Below are positions 7,979-14,138 of a stretch of DNA of 16,221 bases, piece after piece (position 1 is the stretch's first letter; every line of letters starts with the position of its first letter). Below the pieces are notes generated by a model that saw only the letters and a list, made by a program, of their open reading frames with translations, was not told the origin of the DNA and did not search any database. Source of the DNA: Bacteroidota bacterium (lineage in GTDB: Bacteria; Bacteroidota; Bacteroidia; Bacteroidales; Rikenellaceae); contig JAEZPN010000003.1 in NCBI GenBank assembly GCA_023413645.1, positions 1 through 16,221 of the forward strand. Direction: 5' to 3'. The position numbers and the translations under genes are program-made.

Positions 7979-10234
7979 TTATAGGGTAATGTTAAGTTTT
8001 ATGCCGCCATGTATGGGTGTGCCCTTCGAGAAGAACTCCTTGCCAACGCTCTTGAAATAGAAGACGTCGTAGTGGGTGTTAGTGAGGTTGCGACCCCATA
8101 TTGTCAGCTCGATATTATTCATGCGTAGCGTCGCCTGTGCGCCCAACATAGAGTAGAAGGGCTGATAGCGGGTGTTTGCCTCGTTCCAATAGATTGAGCC
8201 TGTGCCTCGCCAGTCGACCGAGAGTGTTAGGCTCTGCACAACGGGGTGGTCGAACCACCATAAGTATGACGCCATGACGAGTGCCGTATGCTCGGGGGCG
8301 TAGGGTAGGCGGTTACCCGCATAGTCGCCTATGCCGTCGTTGTAGTCGCGGAAGCGAGCGTTGGTGTAGCCATAGTCGCCACGTATGGTAAAACCCTCGT
8401 AGCCATACTCCGCGCTAATCTCTGCGCCGAAGCTGCGGGCACGTGCTGCGTTCGACATCATGCGACCCGTGTTGTTGCCGTGGGGGAGCACCGTAACCTG
8501 CTGGTCGAAGCACTCAATCCAGAAGAGTGCAGCGTCGATGTTCAATCCCGCCATGGGGCGTAGGTGTGTACCTACCTCGAAGTTCCAACTTGTCTCGGGC
8601 TTGTAGCGCGTAGCCGAGGCAGAGTCGTATGTCGTGCCACCGACGTTGTCGAGCTCGATGCCGAGGTCCGACATCATATCGTTCATCATCTTGGCCTGGA
8701 GGATGTCCGAGAATATCTGCGTGTTGAAGCCTCCCGCCTTGTAGCCGCGAGTGATTGTAGCGTATGCCGAGCCACGGTTGAAGCTGTACTCTGCCGCAAT
8801 CTTGGGTAGTATCTCGAAGAAGAGCTGGCTCTCCTTACCCTTGAATTCGCTGTATAGGTCGCGGTAGTCGCTCATCGTCATGTCGAACATGTAGGGGATG
8901 GTGGCGTTGGAGTTGTAGCGCATCGAGCTATACTCCAGGTCGAAGCGTATGCCCGCAGTGAGCTGCCATGCGCCTATGCGATATGATGACTGATGATATA
9001 GCGCTGCTCCGTAGGTGGGGATGCTAAAGTCGCTGTTTATGACGAAGTTGTCGCCGCCAATGTGCATGCTGTTGTTGGGAAATACGGTGTGTATGCCCTT
9101 GTTGATGTTGCCCAGTATGAGTTCGTCGATGCCGTCGCGCTTGAACGTAACGGGCGAGGACATATCGAGCCACTTAGCAAAGGCAAATGCTCCCGTTAGC
9201 CACTGCCAGCGCTGCGTACGGTCGGCATTGCGTATCACAACCTCCTCGGTTATGGTGTGCTCGCGCTGCTTCTGCTGCATCGTAAACATCGACTTGGGCG
9301 TGAAGTCCTGGTCGAGGGTCATAACATCGTTCAAATACTGGTAGCTCGTAGCGCTCGAAAGCAATATCTTCTCTCCCTGATACTTCGCCACGAAACCCTC
9401 GGTTATCGCAATGCGCTCATAGCCCGCAGGGTCGTTGTAGGCTATGGCCTCCGTGGTATTTGTCGTGGGGTTGTAGTGGTGGTAGGCATATCCACCCTCG
9501 TTTGTGTAACCTGCCGTTAGTGAGTTGTCGAGGCTCCAGCCGCGCTTTAGTAACCACTGCATGCGCAGACGTGCCGAGGCGTTGTTGCCGCGGTCACACA
9601 TCTGATCGGTGTATGTATTGAGGAAGTAGCCGCCGTCGTGGCTGAAGTTCGCTGCCGCCGAGATGCCGAAATTGGCACTTGGGCGTGCGTAGTATGCTGC
9701 CGAGGCGCGGTACGATGTCATTGTTGAGTACTCCGCCATGGCACGAAAACCCTGCCACGATAGGGGTGAGAGGGTAGTGATGTTCATAACGCCACCCGAG
9801 GTGTTGCGACCATATAGCGTGCCCTGAGGACCGCGCAATAGTTCCAGTTTGCGAATGTCGTAGAAGTCGAAGTCGTAGACATTCTTATTCATCAACGGTA
9901 TGTCGTCGATGGTGACACCCAAGACGGGCTGGTCGATGCGCGAGCCGAAGCCACGCACATATATAGATGACGTTATGGATGAGCCGTAGTTGGGCTGGTA
10001 GAAGTTGGGCGCGATGAGTGACACATCCTTGATTGAGGATACGCCCATTCGCTCGATGCGACCCATTGTGAGCTGTGTTGTTGCTATTGGTGTGCGCAGT
10101 GCGTCGTCGCTCTTTAGCGATGCTGTGACCTCGATACGCTCGATATGTAGCGTATCTGTGGGGATGGAGTTGTCCTCCACCTCCGCAACAGGGTTAGCAA
10201 ACGCAAGTGTTAGTATAGCAAGCAGACTTTTCAT
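7979..10234 (-). CDS. TonB-dependent outer-membrane receptor
   Basis: The 751-residue product is a TonB-dependent receptor for energised import across the outer membrane. A short signal peptide (about 1-17) is followed by a TonB-box-like stretch (IERIEVTA, 31-38). The plug domain (about 48-155) has typical motifs: IYVRGFGSR, then LELLRGPQGTLYGRNTSGGV. The remainder is a long beta-barrel. It lacks the N-terminal carboxypeptidase-like extension of SusC proteins and no SusD gene is near, so it is more like siderophore, haem or vitamin receptors than a glycan importer; the substrate is unknown. The start is set at 10234, where a signal peptide begins. The in-frame ATG at 10276 would add 14 residues lying across the promoter. 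It heads a unit with the calycin-like lipoprotein (2 bp away) and the DUF1294 gene. Confidence 0.93.
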   Translation of the reverse strand: MKSLLAILTLAFANPVAEVEDNSIPTDTLHIERIEVTASLKSDDALRTPIATTQLTMGRIERMGVSSIKDVSLIAPNFYQPNYGSSITSSIYVRGFGSRIDQPVLGVTIDDIPLMNKNVYDFDFYDIRKLELLRGPQGTLYGRNTSGGVMNITTLSPLSWQGFRAMAEYSTMTSYRASAAYYARPSANFGISAAANFSHDGGYFLNTYTDQMCDRGNNASARLRMQWLLKRGWSLDNSLTAGYTNEGGYAYHHYNPTTNTTEAIAYNDPAGYERIAITEGFVAKYQGEKILLSSATSYQYLNDVMTLDQDFTPKSMFTMQQKQREHTITEEVVIRNADRTQRWQWLTGAFAFAKWLDMSSPVTFKRDGIDELILGNINKGIHTVFPNNSMHIGGDNFVINSDFSIPTYGAALYHQSSYRIGAWQLTAGIRFDLEYSSMRYNSNATIPYMFDMTMSDYRDLYSEFKGKESQLFFEILPKIAAEYSFNRGSAYATITRGYKAGGFNTQIFSDILQAKMMNDMMSDLGIELDNVGGTTYDSASATRYKPETSWNFEVGTHLRPMAGLNIDAALFWIECFDQQVTVLPHGNNTGRMMSNAARARSFGAEISAEYGYEGFTIRGDYGYTNARFRDYNDGIGDYAGNRLPYAPEHTALVMASYLWWFDHPVVQSLTLSVDWRGTGSIYWNEANTRYQPFYSMLGAQATLRMNNIELTIWGRNLTNTHYDVFYFKSVGKEFFSKGTPIHGGIKLNITL

Positions 10235-10238
10235 GCTG

Positions 10239-10269
10239 CAAAAGTACAACACCCCCACCAAATACGCAA
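10239..10269 (-). promoter_or_regulatory. Putative promoter of the TonB-receptor unit, abutting the ATG
   Basis: The minus strand reads TACTTTTG at 10246-10239, a full TAnnTTTG match. A TTG lies 20 nt upstream, the expected -33 spacing. The -7 element ends only 4 bases before the ATG at 10234, so transcription should start at or within a few bases of the start codon. That would give a leaderless or nearly leaderless mRNA. The -33 TTG touches the 18-bp palindrome at 10269-10286. Confidence 0.55.
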
Positions 10270-10288
10270 CCCCCATTTATGGGGGTAT
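10254..10288 (+). repeat. 35-nt direct repeat, copy 1
   Basis: Positions 10254-10288 match 10734-10768 at 33 of 35 bases, in the same orientation, with 25 consecutive identical bases (10264-10288 and 10744-10768). Differences are at 10257 and 10263. The repeat contains the 18-bp palindrome and most of the receptor promoter spacer, but not its -7 element. Confidence 0.85.
10269..10286. promoter_or_regulatory. 18-bp palindrome next to the TonB-receptor promoter (candidate operator)
   Basis: ACCCCCATTTATGGGGGT consists of 8-bp arms around TT. It lies directly upstream of the -33 region of the receptor gene, touching the -33 TTG. Another identical copy lies at 10749-10766. The placement suits binding of a dimeric transcription factor, either an activator contacting RNA polymerase or a repressor. 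No regulator gene is adjacent. Confidence 0.45.
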
Positions 10289-10346
10289 TCGGCAGAAATG
10301 GGTAACTAGTGGTTGTTATGGGCTCGGGTGGAGTGGGCGAGAGGGT

Positions 10347-10393
10347 GTTCTCTGTTCTCTAACATAGGTAAAGAGAACGGGAGAACAGAGAAC
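10347..10393. repeat. 13-bp perfect inverted repeat after the gene remnant
   Basis: GTTCTCTGTTCTC at 10347-10359 is the exact reverse complement of 10381-10393, with a 21-nt spacer. The spacer holds a further AGAGAAC (10372-10378), so two alternative hairpins are possible. On the minus strand it begins 5 nt after the remnant's stop codon, as a terminator would, but no T-run follows. Confidence 0.6.
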
Positions 10394-10398
10394 GCTCT

Positions 10399-10500
10399 TT
10401 ACTCCCCTTGTTTCAAAAGTTTGTGTACAGCAGAAGGTGTCTTGTACCCCAACTCCTCGGCTATCTGTTGCGCCTCTGCACTTGTCATTCTGAATACCAT
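10399..10500 (-). pseudogene. Short HTH-like reading frame, probable gene remnant
   Basis: The minus strand encodes about 33 residues ending in EELGYKTPSAVHKLLKQGE and a TAA stop. The segment AQQIAEELGYKTPSAVHKLL has the pattern of a helix-turn-helix (two amphipathic helices with a Gly turn), so it looks like real coding sequence. Possible ATGs are at 10500 and 10488. The frame closes at a stop at 10507-10509, right where the interspersed repeats begin, which suggests that the 5' part of a gene for a DNA-binding protein was lost at that junction. It could instead be a genuine micro-ORF. No parent family is assigned. Confidence 0.35.
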
Positions 10501-10505
10501 ACGCT

Positions 10506-10734
10506 GTCATTCTGAACGAAGTGAAGAATCTCCTCGAAGCAGACAAGAGACAACCCGCGTTGATAGCATGTAGCAAGCGAGGAGATCCTTCGTTGCACTC
10601 AGGATGACATAGAGAGCGCGGAGATTGCCACGGCTACGCCTCGCAATGACGGGTTAACAAAACGTCATCCTGAGGAGCGAAGCGACGTGGGGATCTACAT
10701 CTGTGAAGAGACAATGGAAGATTGCCACGGCTAC
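10506..10734. repeat. Cluster of five interspersed repeat units in alternating orientation
   Basis: Units of about 30 nt start or end with GTCAT and have a core like GAGGAGCGAAGCGACGTGG. Plus-oriented units are at 10506-10536 and 10664-10696. Minus-oriented units are at 10578-10608, 10621-10650 and a truncated one at 10719-10734. Units 1 and 2 form an inverted pair (24 of 31 bases match). The last unit is identical to unit 3 for 16 bases, then breaks where the 35-nt direct repeat begins. Similar GTCAT...GAAGCGA... repeats are common between genes in many bacterial phyla and are presumed non-autonomous elements. No transposase is present here. Confidence 0.7.
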
Positions 10735-10768
10735 CCGCCAAAAACGCAACCCCCATTTATGGGGGTAT
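10734..10768 (+). repeat. 35-nt direct repeat, copy 2, with the same palindrome
   Basis: Second copy of the repeat at 10254-10288, 480 bp away (33 of 35 bases identical). It includes the palindrome at 10749-10766. On its minus-strand downstream side the sequence switches at once into the truncated interspersed repeat, so no -7 element or gene follows it. It may be a displaced operator/promoter fragment or a dispersed element of its own. Confidence 0.8.
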
Positions 10769-10836
10769 CGCTCTTTTTTTACCCTTAAACGTAGTGAAAT
10801 TGTTATAATTTTCTACCTGCTGTGTTATATATACAA

Positions 10837-10870
10837 TGTATGCGGGTTACATTTTTGTAACCCGCATACA
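10837..10870 (-). terminator. Strong hairpin after the TlpA-like gene, probable terminator
   Basis: A perfect 14-bp stem (10837-10850 with 10857-10870; arm TGTATGCGGGTTAC) encloses a 6-nt loop. It is 26 nt past the minus-strand stop at 10897. The sequence after it on the minus strand (TTGTATATATAACA) is AT-rich but lacks a proper T-run, so it may act as a weak terminator or protect the mRNA 3' end. Confidence 0.5.
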
Positions 10871-10896
10871 CTAAAAGTATGTTAATTTATAATGAC

Positions 10897-11970
10897 TTAT
10901 CTAATATGCTCTGAGAGGGTTTTCTCGATATTGTCGCCACGTAAGTTCTTCGCCACAAGCTTACCCTCTGGTGAGTATAGAAAGTTTGAGGGAATACCAC
11001 TGATATTGAATTTCTCGCCAACATTCCATGAACCATCCTCGCCAGTGCCCCATACGTTTATCCATGTCATGCTGTTATCTGCGATAAACTCTATCCAACG
11101 TGCCTCTGTGCCAGGGTAGTCGAATGATACACCATAAATTTCTAAACCCATAGGGGCATACTTAGCGTATGCCTCCACAAGATAGGGTATCTCGCCACGG
11201 CAAGGACCGCACCATGTAGCCCAAAAGTCAATGAGTACCCACTTGCCACTCTTGCATAGGTCTGACACTTGAACCATCTCACCCTCGGCGTTAGGAAGCT
11301 CAAGGTCGATAAGCTCTGCACCTACCATTGTTGTCCTGTAGCTCTTGTATAGGTCAAGTACGGCAAAGCGAGTGTCAATTTTGTTGAAGATGTCGGTTGC
11401 TATAGCATCATCGCCACCAAAGTTAATATATGAGACAAGCGCATTAAGTGACAAGACGTTGTTTGTGTTGGTATACATGAAGTCAACCATATGCTGAAGA
11501 ACAGCCTGATACTTAGCATCGGCCTCCTCTTGGGTTGTTGACTTATAGATATCCTCAATCATAATGGCAATCTTGTCGCAGTATTTACCCCACTTATCAT
11601 TCAAGGCTGAGCCAGTAGGAATAAGATCCTCATTCTTATATACAAAGTTTACATCGCTACCGTCAGCCAAACACCAAGATTGAACATCATCGCTGACAAT
11701 GACATGGATAGCATCTCCCTCGTAAGTATTAATGGTTGTAGCAAACTTGCCATTCTCGTCTATACTTGCCTCAATACTTCCCTCCTGCCACTGGATGGTT
11801 ATAGTTTTGGGGATATCAGTAAGAGCAGATAGGTCGCCACTAATCTTGTTAGATAGTATAGCTGAGACTGTAATCTCTGGCGTTATCTCATCTTGACCAC
11901 TTTTCTTGCCATAGTTGCCACACGCCACGAGCATTGCCGCACTAGATAAAAGTACAAAAAATCTTTTCAT
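10897..11970 (-). CDS. TlpA-like thioredoxin-fold lipoprotein
   Basis: The 357-residue lipoprotein is an envelope thiol-disulfide protein of the TlpA/ResA type. The signal peptide ends in MLVAC (Cys17). An N-terminal region (about 30-125) resembles the beta-rich DUF4369-type domain often fused to these proteins in Bacteroidota, followed by a helical linker (about 126-215). The thioredoxin domain occupies about 222-357, with active site WCGPC (Cys254, Cys257) and cis-proline P327 (GIPSNF). It should reduce or shuffle disulfides in the periplasm; partners are unknown. The start at 11970 gives the signal peptide; the in-frame ATG at 12165 would overlap the upstream gene by 59 nt and bury it. It lies 136 bp downstream of the Fn3-like lipoprotein gene and may be co-transcribed or use the element at 12099-12106. 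Confidence 0.9.
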   Translation of the reverse strand: MKRFFVLLSSAAMLVACGNYGKKSGQDEITPEITVSAILSNKISGDLSALTDIPKTITIQWQEGSIEASIDENGKFATTINTYEGDAIHVIVSDDVQSWCLADGSDVNFVYKNEDLIPTGSALNDKWGKYCDKIAIMIEDIYKSTTQEEADAKYQAVLQHMVDFMYTNTNNVLSLNALVSYINFGGDDAIATDIFNKIDTRFAVLDLYKSYRTTMVGAELIDLELPNAEGEMVQVSDLCKSGKWVLIDFWATWCGPCRGEIPYLVEAYAKYAPMGLEIYGVSFDYPGTEARWIEFIADNSMTWINVWGTGEDGSWNVGEKFNISGIPSNFLYSPEGKLVAKNLRGDNIEKTLSEHIR

Positions 11971-12098
11971 GTATAAAATATAATTTCTATTATATACGAT
12001 ATGTTTGCCTACCAAATATGTCTGTTTAGTGAATAACGATGATATGATTAGAGTTATTGCAATAAGTGATATAATAGTTTTTATCGTATATATTTCTG

Positions 12099-12106
12099 CA
12101 AAATTA
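12099..12106 (-). promoter_or_regulatory. Possible -7 element upstream of the TlpA-like gene
   Basis: The minus strand reads TAATTTTG, a TAnnTTTG match lying directly after the upstream gene's stop codon and about 128 nt before the ATG at 11970. There is no TTG/TTTG at -33 spacing, so this is a weak call. The 136-bp gap is AT-rich and otherwise shows nothing recognisable. Confidence 0.3.
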
Positions 12107-13465
12107 TCATTGTGCAGTTGTAAAGGTAATCTCTTTGTGTGCTGTTGAGATTCTGTTATAGCCATTAATGGTTACGTGGTATGTCGTGTTCGGTTTTAGA
12201 CCCTCAATCTCGAATGTGGGGTAGATGGAGTGAACGAATGACATGTTGCTATCAAACGCAATATCTGTCATGCCCGACTCGATGTCACTCAATATGCAGT
12301 TACAACTATCGCCCTCGCAGATATGGTAGTATAAAAAATCTGCATAATTGACTATTAGACCTAAGGTAACCTTGTCGCTGCTTAGTGTCTCGATGTCAAT
12401 ATCGCTCAATACTACCTCATGCCTCTTCTCTGAGCCATGCTTCTGCGTTGCGAACTCCTTGATACAATATTCGTATTTGTCGGTCTCCTTGTCGTGTGCT
12501 GCGATGAAGAGTTTGTATGAGGTGTTCGCATCGAGCCCCTCAATACAATCAGAGATGGTTGCCACTCTATTGTTCCATTCATTATCGGCAAAGTATGGGG
12601 CAAGGTCTGTGACAACGCCTCGTGCGAATATATCCTCTGGTGTTATGTCGTCGTCGCACTCCGCAGCTGGCAAGCATAGATAAGCCGACTCATCGGCATC
12701 GCGAACCGTGTATGAGTAATAAGCGGCATCGTAGTATGTAGAGCCAACATATACATTATTAAACTTTGGCGAGTCGCTGTCCATAACACCGCCGGGGTTG
12801 TCCTCAATTTTACCATTCTCTACTCTTATGAGCTCCTCGCCACTCTCCTCGTCAAGCGTTACAAACTCAAACTCCATATTCATCATGTAATCCTTATGGT
12901 TGACATCCTGCTTTACCTCATCAAGACGGGTAAACATCATCCAACCGTATGTCGACTCAAAATACTCGACCTTCTTTTCGAGAATGATTCGATTTTTCAA
13001 TTCATAACCGCTTTTGTCAGCGCAGTTGGGAACTACTATGCCATCAGTCGTATTAACTCCTTCAACATTGCCGAAGTAGTACTTCTTGTTGAGCTCAAGA
13101 GGTATGTCGCTTGGTAGGTATAGGCGGAATGTTATCTGAAGCTTTTCAGTGCCATAAGGACCCTCTAATATCAGTGACTGTCGATTGAGTGTAAACTTAG
13201 TTACTCCCGCCATTCCATCGTAATTGTAGCAGAGGCCAAACTCACCTGTGTATGTGTCGTGTATTATCGGATACTCGGTTTTGAGATATGGAGTTCCGAT
13301 ATACTCATTATATAGACTCCAGTCTGGACAAGTAACATACATCTCGATAGGAGACTTTGTGTGGTTGTGATTTGGCTTGGTGCAGATTGGCTCGTTGCAC
13401 TTGTCGCACGATAGCATCACACTCGCTGCGACCATTGCCAAGAGATAGAGGGTAAACTTTTTCAT
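12107..13465 (-). CDS. Lipoprotein with fibronectin type III-like repeats
   Basis: The 452-residue lipoprotein has a signal peptide ending in VMLSC (Cys20), followed by a Cys/His-bearing linker (CDKCNEP...NHNH). No enzyme motif is visible. The second half contains two Fn3-like modules, recognised by their closing strands: LDANTSYKLFIAAHD...FATQK (about residues 315-345) and LKPNTTYHVTINGYN...FTTAQ at the very end. The first half (about 40-270) is beta-rich and unassigned. Such proteins are usually exported to the periplasm or cell surface and mediate binding; I assign no function. The last module has a cysteine cluster (CEGDSCNC). It has its own upstream promoter and is followed by the TlpA-like gene, whose product could act on its cysteines. 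Confidence 0.85.
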   Translation of the reverse strand: MKKFTLYLLAMVAASVMLSCDKCNEPICTKPNHNHTKSPIEMYVTCPDWSLYNEYIGTPYLKTEYPIIHDTYTGEFGLCYNYDGMAGVTKFTLNRQSLILEGPYGTEKLQITFRLYLPSDIPLELNKKYYFGNVEGVNTTDGIVVPNCADKSGYELKNRIILEKKVEYFESTYGWMMFTRLDEVKQDVNHKDYMMNMEFEFVTLDEESGEELIRVENGKIEDNPGGVMDSDSPKFNNVYVGSTYYDAAYYSYTVRDADESAYLCLPAAECDDDITPEDIFARGVVTDLAPYFADNEWNNRVATISDCIEGLDANTSYKLFIAAHDKETDKYEYCIKEFATQKHGSEKRHEVVLSDIDIETLSSDKVTLGLIVNYADFLYYHICEGDSCNCILSDIESGMTDIAFDSNMSFVHSIYPTFEIEGLKPNTTYHVTINGYNRISTAHKEITFTTAQ

Positions 13466-13515
13466 AACACTATAGATTTATATTTTCGTTGTCTAAGCTT
13501 GCGATTTTGTTATTG

Positions 13516-13546
13516 CAAAGTTATGGCAAATACCCCTTGTTGCCAA
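13516..13546 (-). promoter_or_regulatory. Promoter of the Fn3-like lipoprotein gene
   Basis: The minus strand has TAACTTTG at 13523-13516 (TAnnTTTG consensus) and TTG at 13546-13544. The 20-nt spacing is the Bacteroidota norm. The predicted leader is about 45 nt to the ATG at 13465. This is the best two-part promoter in the window. Confidence 0.6.
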
Positions 13547-13589
13547 GTCTTTTAGCCAAAACTATTTCCGCGAACCCCTTGTTAATGCG

Positions 13590-13649
13590 TTGATTATCAG
13601 TATGTTGAAAAAGCGATTTTTGCGAATTTTTCATAGTATTGATAATCAG
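13590..13649. repeat. Imperfect inverted repeat, 23-nt arms
   Basis: Arm 13590-13612 and the reverse complement of 13627-13649 share TGATTATCA and TGAAAAA, with 18 of 23 positions matching around a 14-nt spacer. A third related copy is at 13698-13720 in plus orientation. Function unknown. Confidence 0.5.
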
Positions 13650-13748
13650 GTAGTTACGAGTATAAAAAACGATGAGCCTGGAAATGACTTTAATATGTTG
13701 TAAATCAGTGTGTTATGAAATATGGTTTGACTTTGCTTGGAATGAAGT

Positions 13749-13782
13749 AAAAAAACTCCCGCGAGGAGTTACCCTGCGGGAG
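13749..13782 (-). terminator. Rho-independent terminator of the dnaE-trxA transcript
   Basis: On the minus strand, CTCCCGC (13782-13776) pairs with GCGGGAG (13762-13756), with a short inner stem in the loop, followed at once by seven T residues (13755-13749). It lies about 20 nt past the trxA stop. This is a textbook intrinsic terminator. Confidence 0.92.
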
Positions 13783-13803
13783 CGTTGTCATAAATGACGA
13801 AGA

Positions 13804-14121
13804 TTAGAGCATAGCCTCGATCTTAGCCTTGAGCTCATCCTTAGTAGCTGTACCTACGTGCTTGTCAACCTGCTGACCACCCTTGAAGAAGAGGATAGTA
13901 GGAACGTTGCGAACACGGTACTGTGCTGCAACCTCGTCGCCGTCGTCACCAACGTCGCACTTGCAGATTGCAACCTTACCCTCGTACTCCTCAGCCAACT
14001 CATCAATGATAGGAGCTACCATACGGCAAGGACCACACCATGTAGCCCAGAAGTCAATTACTACGGGCAAACCCATGCCCATTACCTCGTCGAAGTTTGC
14101 GTTGTTAAGTTTAATTGCCAT
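13804..14121 (-). CDS. trxA: Thioredoxin
   Basis: This 105-residue protein is a standard cytoplasmic thioredoxin: normal length, no signal peptide and a single thioredoxin fold. The active site is WCGPC (Cys29, Cys32) in VVIDFWATWCGPCRM, the buried Asp is D23 and the cis-proline is P74 (RNVPTILFF). It supplies electrons to ribonucleotide reductase, methionine sulfoxide reductases and peroxidases. Two further cysteines (C53, C55; CKC) are present, which is not universal in the family. It starts 17 bp after the dnaE stop with no promoter evident in the gap, and ends at a strong terminator, so it is probably transcribed with dnaE. Confidence 0.97.
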   Translation of the reverse strand: MAIKLNNANFDEVMGMGLPVVIDFWATWCGPCRMVAPIIDELAEEYEGKVAICKCDVGDDGDEVAAQYRVRNVPTILFFKGGQQVDKHVGTATKDELKAKIEAML

Positions 14122-14138
14122 AGCTGTAAAATTTTAAG

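Larger units (their letters stand above)
10235..10896. other. 662-bp gap without an intact gene
   Basis: From left to right this gap holds the receptor promoter and palindrome, and a 13-bp inverted repeat (10347-10393). Next come a short HTH-like reading frame that looks like a gene remnant (10399-10500) and a cluster of alternating interspersed repeats (10506-10734). A second copy of the palindrome follows (10749-10766), then a strong 14-bp hairpin (10837-10870) behind the next minus-strand gene. Longer open frames here (for example 10313-10573 on the plus strand) run through repeats and show no protein-like composition, so they are not called. Confidence 0.7.
13466..13803. other. 338-bp intergenic region
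   Basis: This AT-rich gap holds the promoter of the Fn3-like lipoprotein gene on its left. In the middle are three degenerate copies of a sequence like TGATTATCAGTATGTTGAAA (13590-13612 plus, 13627-13649 minus, 13698-13720 plus). On its right is the trxA terminator. I see no protein-like frame in it. Confidence 0.6.

Noticed and set aside
7979..10234. SusC-type glycan receptor of a polysaccharide utilisation locus
   Set aside because: The protein lacks the N-terminal carboxypeptidase-like domain, and no SusD, glycoside hydrolase or hybrid regulator gene is present.
10313..10576. Overlapping 86-residue open frames on both strands
   Set aside because: They run through the inverted repeat and the interspersed repeats, have repeat-derived composition and no recognisable start context or domain.
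10749..10785. Palindrome copy 2 plus a nearby T-run as a plus-strand terminator
   Set aside because: The T-run begins several bases after the stem, and no plus-strand gene lies upstream to terminate.
10703..10885. Plus-strand frame of 60 residues
   Set aside because: It reads through the palindrome repeat and the hairpin after the TlpA-like gene; there is no coding signature.
11971..12165. N-terminal extension of the TlpA-like protein
   Set aside because: It would overlap the upstream gene by 59 nt and place 65 residues before a clean lipoprotein signal peptide.
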